This document shows, piece by piece, positions 1 to 6,698 of a stretch of DNA of 7,494 nucleotides; positions within the stretch are counted from its first letter, which is position 1; every line of letters begins with the position of its first letter. A program made the translations under genes and the position numbers. This DNA comes from Candidatus Gorgonimonas leptogorgiae (GTDB lineage: Bacteria; Pseudomonadota; Gammaproteobacteria; Pseudomonadales; Endozoicomonadaceae): assembly GCA_929200515.1 (NCBI GenBank), contig CAKNAD010000144.1, forward strand, positions 1 to 7,494, written 5' to 3'. Below the pieces are notes generated by a model, which was not told the DNA's origin, did no database searches, and was given only the letters and a program-made list of their open reading frames with translations.

Positions 1-89
1 TATAGGGTTCGTTAGAACACTAGCACAGGAAGCACTTGTTTAATCAAGAAGCCCCATCCTTTAGGTCGGGGAGCATGTCACGAAATTAA
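1..89 (+). pseudogene. 3' remnant of an IS200/IS605-type tnpB
   Basis: Reading frame 3 of the plus strand ends in NQEAPSFRSGSMSRN followed by TAA at 87-89. A tail of the form EAPS.R.GSMSR is, from memory, typical of the C-terminus of TnpB (OrfB) proteins of IS200/IS605 elements, whose last codons overlap the element's right-end hairpin. The same frame has TAG stops at 3-5 and 21-23, so the copy is decayed, and the rest lies outside the window. Intact TnpB is an RNA-guided nuclease that works with an omega RNA made from this 3' end. No function can be claimed for this fragment. The following gene is on the opposite strand, so this is probably an old insertion beside the Fic-like genes. The family assignment is fairly secure; the exact element is unknown. 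Confidence 0.7.
52..71 (+). other. IS200/IS605 right-end hairpin (omega RNA 3' stem)
   Basis: CCCC at 52-55 pairs with GGGG at 68-71, and CC at 58-59 pairs with GG at 64-65. The loop is TTTA and a 2x2 mismatch (AT against TC) sits between the two helices. This GC-rich stem is flanked by GAAG on the left and AGCATGTCAC on the right, in a very AT-rich setting. Hairpins of this shape mark the right end of IS200/IS605 elements and the 3' end of the TnpB guide RNA scaffold. The element would end at about 80-83, with unrelated flank after it. Read on the minus strand, the same stem could also stop transcription leaving the Fic-like genes. Confidence 0.6.
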
Positions 90-163
90 TCGATGTTGTT
101 AGGCTAAGTCTGTGGATAATGCTTTCAAGGGTTTTACCAGTAATATTAGCGATTCTCACTCTT

Positions 164-1711
164 TTAAGATAAAGGCAAGCTATTTAACCAATAATGTTCG
201 TTATTGGGCTGTATCTCTGGCATTTTAATACATAGTTCTAAATATTTTTTAGCTAATTCTTTTGGGGGTAAAGAATCTATCATATCCCAAAGATTAAACG
301 GTTGTCTAGTAACCCACAGTCCGTGCTTCATTAACAGAACAGGAACTAGATTAAAAAATGTCATTCTACCATTGCAATCTTGATATATATGAGCCCGCTG
401 TAATGATCCCGCAAATTTCATCACAGATGTTGCGTATTCTAAGTCTGTTTGCTTGTGAGCAGTTTCATTATAATATGTAGTTATTAGAGATTTGGCATAT
501 TCTTCTTGATCGTATTTATTATCAAAAGATGAATATACAAGCAAATCTTCTTCTTGAGGGGAAAATAAAGGTTCAAAGATACATGCTTGCTTTTCTAAAA
601 TATCACTTCCTAGTATTGTTGTCTCATTATTGCTTTTTATTAAAATTTTATCTATGGTATAATAATCAGGATCTGCTTCTGATTGTTTTAAAGCTATGGA
701 AGTGTTTTCATCTAATTTTGAGTTAATGTAATCTTCAACTAAGTGTTTATCACGCTCTACCTTAAATACCCCCTTTGTTCCTTGTGGGCTTATCCATACG
801 TCTTTTTCTAGCTTTAACGCATTATTGATGTCATCTATAACAATATATTTAGCTATTTTCCCTTGAGCTAATAAATTAACCGCTTCTCTTGAATATTTTT
901 GGTTAAAATTAGTCATGTAATGTGATAAGTGCTTTTTATCTCTTTTAGTGTTAAAAATCTTTATTATATTGTCTAGTTGCTGTAAACATAACTTTTTATT
1001 ATCTATAAGTAATTCTTTTACAGTATAACAAAAAGCATCTACATTGTGATTCATATATGATTTTTCATCTTCAAAAACATATGGTCCTTTATCGTTAGTA
1101 TTTTTATTAAAATCATTATAGCGAGGATAAAGGATATCCCCTTCTATAAATAATTTATAGATGTTTTGTATATATTGTTTTTTATCTTCAGCACTAACCC
1201 CTAAAAAAAGGCTAAGTTGTTTTATTTGTTTTTCGTATTGTTGTGCTGACTTTAATAAACGACTACATGTTGTTATATGTTTAATACTTGCATTAGAAAA
1301 TATAAGTTTACCGGTAATATTTTTTATAACATCATTTACATTTAATGCGTGTTTTTTAATTTTTTTTATTAGATAGTTAACTGATGAGGATATTTCTAAA
1401 AAAAAGTCCGTATTTTTAAGATTAATATCTATTTTTTCTGCAAGGTCTAAGAATTTCTCAACAAAGCAAGCTACTATCATTTCTTGTTTTTTTTGTTCAT
1501 TAGTTGGTATTAGAGTGCAAACACGAGTGCTTTGCTCAGCATCTGTAGTTTTTGTCTCAGGAATTTTAGGTTCCGCATCTATTTCTGCTATATTAAAACG
1601 GCTAAATTGTCCTATGAGATCATTGCTAGTTTGAGTTGCATGTTTCTCATTCTGCTTAGTTAGGGTAGATGCTATAAAGCTGCTCTTCTGTGAGCTAGAT
1701 GTTTTATCCAT
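164..1711 (-). CDS. Fic-like protein, candidate secreted effector (paralogue A)
   Basis: This is a 515-aa protein with no signal peptide or membrane segment that I can see. Residues 25-62 form a block shared almost exactly with the neighbouring paralogue. The middle, about 75-400, is lysine/asparagine-rich, helical in character and diverged. Residues 421-465 hold the motif HIYQDCNGR (441-449), which fits the Fic signature HxFx(D/E)GN(G/K)R: His441, Asp445, Asn447 and Arg449 are kept, F is Y, the first G is Cys446, and the second arginine expected in NGRxxR is Phe452. Fic enzymes usually transfer AMP or another phosphate-linked group to proteins. Whether this variant is active, and on what, is unknown. 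The LVPVLLMKHG, PFNLW and ELAKKY stretches after the motif resemble Legionella-type Fic-like effectors as I remember them. The start is supported by AAGGAAG four bases upstream. It lies 46 bp downstream of paralogue B with no clear promoter between, so they are probably co-transcribed. Confidence 0.75.
   Translation of the reverse strand: MDKTSSSQKSSFIASTLTKQNEKHATQTSNDLIGQFSRFNIAEIDAEPKIPETKTTDAEQSTRVCTLIPTNEQKKQEMIVACFVEKFLDLAEKIDINLKNTDFFLEISSSVNYLIKKIKKHALNVNDVIKNITGKLIFSNASIKHITTCSRLLKSAQQYEKQIKQLSLFLGVSAEDKKQYIQNIYKLFIEGDILYPRYNDFNKNTNDKGPYVFEDEKSYMNHNVDAFCYTVKELLIDNKKLCLQQLDNIIKIFNTKRDKKHLSHYMTNFNQKYSREAVNLLAQGKIAKYIVIDDINNALKLEKDVWISPQGTKGVFKVERDKHLVEDYINSKLDENTSIALKQSEADPDYYTIDKILIKSNNETTILGSDILEKQACIFEPLFSPQEEDLLVYSSFDNKYDQEEYAKSLITTYYNETAHKQTDLEYATSVMKFAGSLQRAHIYQDCNGRMTFFNLVPVLLMKHGLWVTRQPFNLWDMIDSLPPKELAKKYLELCIKMPEIQPNNEHYWLNSLPLS
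335..451 (-). repeat. Near-identical Fic-motif block, copy in paralogue A
   Basis: This 117-bp block covers the region from QTDLEYATS to NLVPVL and includes the Fic-like motif. It matches 1986-2102 with three differences (361, 363 and 423), all changing the amino acid (Thr/Ser, Met/Thr, Val/Met). Confidence 0.9.
1531..1642 (-). repeat. Near-identical N-terminal block, copy in paralogue A
   Basis: This 112-bp block matches 3242-3353 with one difference (position 1548 against 3259), which changes Thr to Ile. It encodes roughly residues 24-60. The flanking coding sequence on both sides is clearly less similar, so the identity is local. Confidence 0.9.
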
Positions 1712-1736
1712 AAAACTTCCTTGTTATGTAATTAAT
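1712..1736 (-). promoter_or_regulatory. Duplicated leader with ribosome binding site, paralogue A
   Basis: On the minus strand the 25 bases before the ATG contain AACAAGGAAG, a good Shine-Dalgarno site four bases from the start. They match the leader of paralogue B (3423-3447) with one mismatch. Beyond this the two upstream regions differ, so the leader was duplicated with the gene but a promoter apparently was not. Confidence 0.75.
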
Positions 1737-1757
1737 AGTTGATAGAAAAAGTTGTAT

Positions 1758-3422
1758 TTATAGGTCAGGCAAAGTAACAGGTCTATTGTTAGTAGCTAAA
1801 GCTATTCTTAAGCGCTCAGCTACAGGTAAAGCATGACACCAATCATATTCAGCATTATGATGTATCTCTGGCATTTTAATGCATAGATTCAAGTATTTTT
1901 TAGCCAATTCTTCTGGAGATTTAGAATCTATTAACAGCCAAAGATTGAACGGTTGCTTAGTAAGGCAGAGACCACGCTTCATAAGCAGAACAGGAACTAG
2001 ATTAAAAAATGACGTTCTACCATTGCAATCTTGATATATATGAGCCCGCTGTAATGATCCCGCAAATTTCATCATAGATGTTGCGTATTCTAAGTCTGTT
2101 TGTGTTTGTGCGGTTTCGTTGTTATATGTGTCTATCAGAGATTTAATATATTCGTCTGCTTTGTATGTTTTATCAAATGATATTTGAGTGATTAGTATTT
2201 TGGGAGTATTATTATATATAGTTTCAAATATACATGGTTGTCTATCTGAAATATCGCTTGTTGATGTTATGATTGTTTCACCATTTTTTGTTTCTTCGAT
2301 TGTATCTACAATATAATAATTAGGATCTTCTGCTGACTGTTTTAAAGTTATGGAGGTATTGTCATCGAGTTTATGGTTAATGTAATCTTCAACTGTAGAT
2401 TTATCCTTTGCTACTTTAAATAACCTTGGTAATAGATGATGCTTTGTTATGCGGATACCTGTATCTAGTTTTTTTATTTTTGATATATCATCGGTGTTAT
2501 CAATAATAATATATTTAGCTATTTTTCCTTGAGCTAACAATTTAGCTATCCAACTTGAATATTGTTGTGAAAAATAAGATTTATAGAACGTTGTAGCATA
2601 TTTATGTATAGAACTACCAAAAATCTTCATTATATTGGATACTAGCTGCAAACTTAATTGTTTATTCTTTATAATTAACTCTTCAAAAGTATAAGAAAAA
2701 CTGGTGAAGCAAATAGTTATATATCCTTTTTCATTTTCAAAGACATATGGGCCTTTGTTATTGGTATCGTAATAAAAATCAGTATAGTTTTTATTATAAA
2801 GAATATCTCCTTCTATAAATAATTTATAAAGGTTTTCTATATATTGTTTACCTTCTTCAGAGTTTAACCCTAAAAACAGACTAAGTTGTTGTTTTTGTTG
2901 TTCGTATTGTTTTGCTGAATTCAATAAATTGTGGCACATAAGTGTTAATTGAATATTTATATTAGAGGATATAAGCTCATCTATGATCTCATCTATAATT
3001 TCTTCGAAGTTTAATGACTTTTTGTGTGTTGCTTTTATTAACGAGTCTAAATGTGGAGATATTGATAAGAAAAAGGTTTTATCTTTAATGCAAGGTAGCA
3101 GAATATTTTCTTGTAGATTTTCAGGATTAATATTTGATCTTTTTATAAGAATTAAACACTCACGAACAAAATGATTTACTAAAATACGTTGTTGCTTTTG
3201 CTGCTCAACAGTTACTACATTAGCAGTGCTAATATGAGTACTTTGCTCAGCATCTGTAATTTTTGTCTCAGGAATTTTAGGTTCCGCATCTATTTCTGCT
3301 ATATTAAAACGGCTAAATTGTCCTATGAGATCATTGCTAGTTTGAGTTGCATGGCTTTCATGCTGATGAGCGAAGGGAGGCGCTATGTAGATGTTCTGCC
3401 GTGAACTGGATGCTTTATCCAT
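1758..3422 (-). CDS. Fic-like protein, candidate secreted effector (paralogue B)
   Basis: This 554-aa paralogue of the downstream gene aligns with it over most of its length. The N-terminal block at 25-62 (SNDLIGQFSRFNIAEIDAEP and flanks) is nearly identical. There is a segment of extra residues around 95-120, a diverged middle, and the Fic-like motif HIYQDCNGR at 461-469 with His461, Asp465, Asn467 and Arg469. As in the partner, Cys466 replaces the usual Gly and Phe472 replaces the second Arg of NGRxxR. It ends in a tail (about 534-554, AERLRIALATNNRPVTLPDL) that the partner lacks; a C-terminal tail could matter for type IV export, but that is inference. No signal peptide or transmembrane helix is evident, so any export would not be Sec-dependent. 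The start is set by AAGGAAG upstream. It appears to be the first gene of a two-gene unit, divergent from fabV. Enzyme activity is unproven. Confidence 0.75.
   Translation of the reverse strand: MDKASSSRQNIYIAPPFAHQHESHATQTSNDLIGQFSRFNIAEIDAEPKIPETKITDAEQSTHISTANVVTVEQQKQQRILVNHFVRECLILIKRSNINPENLQENILLPCIKDKTFFLSISPHLDSLIKATHKKSLNFEEIIDEIIDELISSNINIQLTLMCHNLLNSAKQYEQQKQQLSLFLGLNSEEGKQYIENLYKLFIEGDILYNKNYTDFYYDTNNKGPYVFENEKGYITICFTSFSYTFEELIIKNKQLSLQLVSNIMKIFGSSIHKYATTFYKSYFSQQYSSWIAKLLAQGKIAKYIIIDNTDDISKIKKLDTGIRITKHHLLPRLFKVAKDKSTVEDYINHKLDDNTSITLKQSAEDPNYYIVDTIEETKNGETIITSTSDISDRQPCIFETIYNNTPKILITQISFDKTYKADEYIKSLIDTYNNETAQTQTDLEYATSMMKFAGSLQRAHIYQDCNGRTSFFNLVPVLLMKRGLCLTKQPFNLWLLIDSKSPEELAKKYLNLCIKMPEIHHNAEYDWCHALPVAERLRIALATNNRPVTLPDL
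1986..2102 (-). repeat. Near-identical Fic-motif block, copy in paralogue B
   Basis: This is the partner of 335-451, offset by 1651 bp, with 114 of 117 bases identical. The sequence on both sides diverges quickly. Confidence 0.9.
3242..3353 (-). repeat. Near-identical N-terminal block, copy in paralogue B
   Basis: This is the partner of 1531-1642, offset by 1711 bp, with 111 of 112 bases identical. It is long enough to support recombination between the tandem genes. Confidence 0.9.
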
Positions 3423-3447
3423 AATACTTCCTTGTTATGTAATTAAT
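3423..3447 (-). promoter_or_regulatory. Duplicated leader with ribosome binding site, paralogue B
   Basis: This is the same 25-base leader with AAGGAAG as found before paralogue A, with one mismatch (position 3425). It supports the chosen start of the 554-aa protein. Confidence 0.75.
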
Positions 3448-3482
3448 CCATTAAGTTTGTTGAAAACATATAAAATAGCAAC

Positions 3483-3511
3483 ATTATATAATTCTCTTTA
3501 TATTCAAACAA
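3483..3511 (-). promoter_or_regulatory. Candidate sigma-70 promoter of the Fic-like pair
   Basis: On the minus strand a perfect -10 box TATAAT (3483-3488) follows TTGTTT (3506-3511) at a 17-base spacing. The -35 matches consensus only in TTG. Transcription would start near 3476, giving a leader of about 54 bases before the ATG of paralogue B. The region is AT-rich, so chance matches are possible, but the exact -10 and spacing make this the best candidate between the two divergent genes. Confidence 0.55.
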
Positions 3512-3563
3512 TTAGTAGTTGTACTTAGTATAAGTTTTAAATTATTTCTAAATATCTTTTAAA

Positions 3564-3585
3564 TATGTTATTATTATGTAACATA
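3564..3585. promoter_or_regulatory. Inverted repeat upstream of fabV, possible operator
   Basis: TATGTTA (3564-3570) and TAACATA (3579-3585) form perfect 7-bp arms around an 8-bp spacer, about 50 bp before the fabV start. A TATTAT that could serve as a -10 box lies inside it. The size and symmetry suit a dimeric regulator site, but AT-rich DNA gives such repeats by chance, and I know of no matching regulator. Confidence 0.3.
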
Positions 3586-3634
3586 GAATACGCTTCTGAC
3601 TATAAGTCGTATGTAATAATAATGTGGAGAATAT

Positions 3635-4840
3635 ATGAGTACTAAAGTTAAACTTAAGCCAAAACTTCGAGGCTTTATTTGCACAACCGCTCATCCTGTT
3701 GGTTGTGAACAACATGTAAAAAATCAAATTAATTATGCTAAAGCAAATACTAAAGTTGTAAATCCTCCTAAAAGAGTATTAGTAATTGGGGCTTCTAGTG
3801 GTTATGGATTGTCTTCACGAATTACAGCTGCTTTTGGCTGCAATGCGGCTACTTTAGGTATATTTTTTGAAAAACCCGCAAGCGAGAGACGACCAGGAAC
3901 AGCCGGTTGGCATAACTCAGTTGCTTTTGAAAAAGAAGCAAAAAAAGCTGGGCTATATGCTAAAAGCATTAACGGCGATGCCTTTAGTCATGCTGCTAAA
4001 CAGAAAGTTATCGAAACCATTAAGCAAGATCTGCAACAGGTAGACTTAGTAGTTTATTCTTTAGCATCACCAGTACGTAAAGATCCAGATAGCGGCGAAG
4101 TTTATCGCTCAGTATTAAAACCTATAGGCGAAAACTACACCGCAACAGCAGTTGATACCGATAAAAACAAATTATTTGAAGCTACTATCGAGCCGGCTAC
4201 AGAAGCTGAAATCGATAACACTGTTAAAGTTATGGGTGGAGAAGACTGGCAGTTATGGATTGACGCATTGCAAGAAAGCGGTTGTTTAGCAGATGGCTGT
4301 CGTACAGTTGCTTATAGTTATATCGGTACTGAGATAACCTGGCCTATTTATTGGAATGGTAGTTTAGGCAAGGCAAAACAGCATTTAGATGCAACTGCAT
4401 TAAAACTTAATGAAAAATTATCTAGCTCTATAAATGGTCAGGCAAATATTGCGGTACTCAAAAGCGTAGTTACTCAAGCAAGTGCTGCTATTCCAGTTAT
4501 GCCACTTTATATAGCATTATCTTATAAAAAAATGCGTGAAGCAGGTTTTCATGAAGGTTGCATAGAACAGATTGTCAGATTAGACAATACCATGTATAGC
4601 GATAACGCTACTTTAGATGATCAGAACCGCTACCGCATGGATGATCTTGAATTACAAGATAGCATTCAAGAACATTGCAAAGCTACTTGGAGTAAGCTAA
4701 CCGACGAAAATTTATCTGAAATAACAGATTACCAGTTATATAAAGATGAGTTTTTAAGATTATTTGGTTTTCAATTTCCTGAAATTGACTATGAAGCAGA
4801 TGTAACTCTAGATACTAGCTCAGAATTTATAGATTTATAA
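3635..4840 (+). CDS. fabV: Enoyl-[ACP] reductase FabV (trans-2-enoyl-CoA reductase, NADH)
   Basis: FabV reduces the trans-2 double bond of enoyl-ACP (or enoyl-CoA) with NADH, the last step of each fatty acid elongation cycle, in the cytoplasm. The 401-aa length is normal for the family. Residues 48-58 give the Rossmann turn [11 protein letters not shown], and Glu79 in FFEKP is the acidic residue that favours NADH over NADPH. The catalytic signature Y-X8-K is present as Tyr239 to Lys248 ([10 protein letters not shown]), longer than the Y-X6-K of FabI, and Tyr229 lies just before it. The C-terminal half ([30 protein letters not shown]) is also characteristic. The start has GGAGA five bases upstream. 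It is a single-gene unit: the neighbour on the left is divergent and a strong hairpin terminator follows. FabV enzymes are known for low triclosan sensitivity compared with FabI. Whether a second enoyl reductase exists in this genome cannot be seen here. Confidence 0.96.
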   Translation: MSTKVKLKPKLRGFICTTAHPVGCEQHVKNQINYAKANTKVVNPPKRVLVIGASSGYGLSSRITAAFGCNAATLGIFFEKPASERRPGTAGWHNSVAFEKEAKKAGLYAKSINGDAFSHAAKQKVIETIKQDLQQVDLVVYSLASPVRKDPDSGEVYRSVLKPIGENYTATAVDTDKNKLFEATIEPATEAEIDNTVKVMGGEDWQLWIDALQESGCLADGCRTVAYSYIGTEITWPIYWNGSLGKAKQHLDATALKLNEKLSSSINGQANIAVLKSVVTQASAAIPVMPLYIALSYKKMREAGFHEGCIEQIVRLDNTMYSDNATLDDQNRYRMDDLELQDSIQEHCKATWSKLTDENLSEITDYQLYKDEFLRLFGFQFPEIDYEADVTLDTSSEFIDL

Positions 4841-4845
4841 TTGCA

Positions 4846-4892
4846 GTTATTGCATGTCTTCTGTTTGAAGATATGCAGTTAACAAGTTTTTT
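4846..4892 (+). terminator. Intrinsic terminator of fabV
   Basis: GCATGTCTTC (4852-4861) pairs with GAAGATATGC (4867-4876) over ten positions with one G-U pair and a TGTTT loop. GTTA/TAAC can extend the stem across a small internal loop. Six T residues follow at 4887-4892, and T-rich DNA continues. The hairpin begins a few bases after the fabV stop codon. Confidence 0.8.
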
Positions 4893-4922
4893 ATTTCTCT
4901 CTTTCCTTTCTTATTTTTTAAT

Positions 4923-4952
4923 TTAACATTAAAAATTTTTCTAACAGATAAT
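4923..4952 (+). promoter_or_regulatory. Candidate sigma-70 promoter of tsaD
   Basis: TTAACA (4923-4928, five of six consensus bases) and GATAAT (4947-4952, five of six) are separated by 18 bases. They lie after the fabV terminator and about 30 bases before the tsaD start, where a promoter is needed. Confidence 0.5.
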
Positions 4953-4983
4953 TTTTAGTCATCTGCTATTTTAGGTAAAAATA

Positions 4984-6012
4984 ATGCTGATATTAGGCAT
5001 AGAAACTTCTTGTGATGAAACAGGCATAGCTATATACGATAGCGATACAGGGTTTATAGAACACTCATTGCATTCACAGATTGCCATGCATAAAGAATAT
5101 GGCGGTATAGTGCCAGAGCTAGCATCACGAGATCATATCAAACGCATTTTACCTATGATTACCGATGTACTAACTAAAGCTAAAAAAACTAAACATGATA
5201 TAGACGCAATTGCATATACTAAAGGCCCAGGTTTAATGGGGCCGTTACTAATTGGTGGTTGTGTAGCAAAATCTTTAGCCTTAGGATTAAATATCCCTGC
5301 TATAGGTGTACATCATATGGAAGGGCATTTGCTTATACCAATGCTTGGTAATACTGAAATACAATTTCCTTTTGTTGGTCTTTTAGTATCAGGCGGTCAT
5401 ACCATGTTGGTTGAAGCTACTGATTATGGCAGCTATAAAGTTTTGGGCGAATCAGTTGACGATGCAGCCGGCGAAGCTTTCGATAAAGTTGCTAATATGC
5501 TTGGTCTTGATTACCCTGGGGGGCCAGCAATTCAAAAGCATGCGCAAGCAGGTAACCCTAAAAAGTTTCGTTTTCCGCGACCAATGACTAACAGACCAGG
5601 GCTCGACTTTAGTTTTAGTGGATTAAAAACTCATACTTTGAATGCTATAACGGATTGCAAAAAAAATGCTAATTTTAATGATCAAAGTATAGCTGATATC
5701 GCTTACGCCTTTGAAACCGCAGTAGTAGACACCCTAACAATAAAATGCAAGCGGGCTTTAGAAGCTACAGGTTGTAGCCGGTTAGTAATAGCCGGAGGCG
5801 TTAGTGCTAATATACGCTTAAGAGAATCTTTAGTGCAAGCTACAGTAAGCTTAAATGCTAAAGTAATTTATGCTCCAGTTGACTTATGTACCGATAATGG
5901 CGCAATGATTGCCTATGCTGGTTATTATAGACTTCGAAACAAGATTAAAGATCAAAGCCCCACCGAAATAAACCCGCAACCCCGATGGCCAATGGATTCA
6001 ATAGGTTACTAA
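4984..6012 (+). CDS. tsaD: tRNA N6-adenosine threonylcarbamoyltransferase TsaD
   Basis: TsaD transfers the threonylcarbamoyl group from threonylcarbamoyl-AMP to A37 of tRNAs that read ANN codons, forming t6A, together with TsaB and TsaE in bacteria. It is cytoplasmic and usually essential. The 342-aa length is normal. The ASKHA-fold motifs are all present: [10 protein letters not shown] near the start, the metal-binding pair His111 and His115 in [14 protein letters not shown] (133-140), GEAFDKVA (163-170), SFSGLKT (210-216), VIAGGVSAN (268-276) and the third metal ligand Asp304 in CTDNGA. The start gives the canonical N-terminus MLILGIETS; the upstream site TTAGG is weak, with eight bases of spacing. 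A terminator separates it from fabV and the next gene is convergent, so it is probably monocistronic. Older annotations call this gene gcp or ygjD. Nothing suggests inactivation. Confidence 0.97.
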   Translation: MLILGIETSCDETGIAIYDSDTGFIEHSLHSQIAMHKEYGGIVPELASRDHIKRILPMITDVLTKAKKTKHDIDAIAYTKGPGLMGPLLIGGCVAKSLALGLNIPAIGVHHMEGHLLIPMLGNTEIQFPFVGLLVSGGHTMLVEATDYGSYKVLGESVDDAAGEAFDKVANMLGLDYPGGPAIQKHAQAGNPKKFRFPRPMTNRPGLDFSFSGLKTHTLNAITDCKKNANFNDQSIADIAYAFETAVVDTLTIKCKRALEATGCSRLVIAGGVSANIRLRESLVQATVSLNAKVIYAPVDLCTDNGAMIAYAGYYRLRNKIKDQSPTEINPQPRWPMDSIGY

Positions 6013-6023
6013 TTAGCTTTTTG

Positions 6024-6048
6024 TATAATTTACAGTAACTAAATTATA
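6024..6048. repeat. Perfect 9-bp inverted repeat after tsaD
   Basis: TATAATTTA (6024-6032) and TAAATTATA (6040-6048) are perfect complements around a 7-base loop, 12 bases after the tsaD stop. The stem has only A-T pairs and no T-run follows it on either strand, so it is not a standard terminator. It may still stabilise the 3' end of the tsaD transcript. Confidence 0.4.
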
Positions 6049-6158
6049 GGCAGTCGTAGCTGTTGTAGTTACAGGATTACTTAATGTATTATTCACGAAG
6101 TTATATTTTTTACTATTTGCATTATACTTTGTTTAAAATAGCGAAGTTGACCCGTAAA

Positions 6159-6196
6159 TAAGAAAGAAGTAATGTATATTTACAATAACTTTCTTA
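6159..6196. terminator. Possible bidirectional hairpin between convergent genes
   Basis: TAAGAAAG (6159-6166) and CTTTCTTA (6189-6196) are perfect 8-bp complements, with a nested GTAA/TTAC pairing inside. It lies in the gap between tsaD (plus) and the small membrane protein gene (minus), where both need to end. The stem is AT-rich and the flanking T-runs are poor, so termination is only a suggestion. Confidence 0.35.
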
Positions 6197-6220
6197 ATTA
6201 CTAGTGCATTAATTGCTGTT

Positions 6221-6604
6221 TTATATTTTACGAGCCAGTTTATATAGCAGACATCCCACTCCCCCAGCTACCGCATTAGAAATCACTATCGTTTGCATAA
6301 TTAAATCTTTATTATGATGAATTAACTCTACTGATCTATTATATATTTCCTGCTCTCTTTCTGAACCATTAACAATAAATGGCATATCAAGAATTGTTGA
6401 TGCTTTTGATTCTCCTACAAAACCACCGCAAAAGCCAATAAAAGCACCCGTAATAGCACCGACAGTTGCTAAAGCCATACAATCTGCTATTATAGAGACA
6501 GTTCTTTTAAAACATGAAACATTGTTAGTTTCATCATTTGGTACTGTTACTTCAGTTTGATAACTACCACTAGGTGTGTGAATTCCTGTTAAAGATGAGT
6601 TCAT
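6221..6604 (-). CDS. Small two-helix membrane protein of unknown function
   Basis: I do not recognise this family. The 127-aa product has a polar N-terminus (1-32, MNSSLTGIHTPSG and on). A glycine- and alanine-rich hydrophobic helix follows at about 37-63 (MALATVGAITGAFIGFCGGF), then a charged middle (78-101, SEREQEIYNRSVELIHHNKD), a second hydrophobic helix at about 102-121 and a basic end YKLARKI. The GxxxG-like spacing of helix 1 suggests helix packing in the inner membrane. I chose the ATG at 6602-6604 because AGG lies six bases upstream on the minus strand. An in-frame ATG at 6686-6688 would add 28 residues (MFVFLILLLLIEKLP and on) but has no ribosome binding site and sits inside a palindrome. 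A truncated paralogue with a stop codon lies at 7177-7350, so the gene belongs to a small local family. It is convergent with tsaD. Confidence 0.65.
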   Translation of the reverse strand: MNSSLTGIHTPSGSYQTEVTVPNDETNNVSCFKRTVSIIADCMALATVGAITGAFIGFCGGFVGESKASTILDMPFIVNGSEREQEIYNRSVELIHHNKDLIMQTIVISNAVAGGVGCLLYKLARKI

Positions 6605-6610
6605 AATAAT

Positions 6611-6613
6611 CCT
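6611..6613 (-). promoter_or_regulatory. Ribosome binding site deciding the start at 6604
   Basis: On the minus strand ATAGGATTATT precedes ATG, with AGG six bases from the start. The longer alternative start at 6688 has only A/C-rich sequence before it. Confidence 0.5.
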
Positions 6614-6677
6614 ATATTTGTTGAGTTTAATTGGTAATGTTATTGGCAACTTTTCAATAAGTAGAAGTAAAATCAAA

Positions 6678-6698
6678 AAAACAAACATTGTTTGTTTT
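6678..6698. repeat. 21-bp palindrome upstream of the small membrane protein gene
   Basis: AAAACAAACA (6678-6687) and TGTTTGTTTT (6689-6698) are perfect 10-bp arms around a single central T. The site lies about 75 bp before the chosen start of the 127-aa gene. As DNA it could bind a dimeric regulator; as RNA it folds into a 9-bp stem with a 3-base loop followed by T-rich sequence on the minus strand. No regulator is known to me for this sequence. Confidence 0.45.

Noticed and set aside
695..712. SKLDEN (residues 331-336 of paralogue A) as a Fic inhibitory-helix motif [ST]xxxE[GN]
   Set aside because: The match is not conserved in paralogue B, which has HKLDDN at the same place, although the proteins otherwise align there. 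It is probably chance.
529..726. Plus-strand open frame of 65 codons inside paralogue A
   Set aside because: It lies antisense to a gene with clear homology to its neighbour, has no good ribosome binding site and gives a low-complexity Leu/Phe-rich product. The same holds for the open frames at 1161-1376, 2983-3174 and 3189-3404.
164..3422. Fic toxin-antitoxin operon
   Set aside because: Both genes are large and homologous to each other, and no small antitoxin-like gene is present. The arrangement fits duplicated effectors better.
6605..6688. Upstream start giving a 155-aa membrane protein with an N-terminal hydrophobic segment
   Set aside because: The upstream ATG lacks a ribosome binding site and sits inside a palindrome, while the internal ATG has AGG at normal spacing. 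The extra hydrophobic stretch has no basic residues before it, as a signal peptide would.
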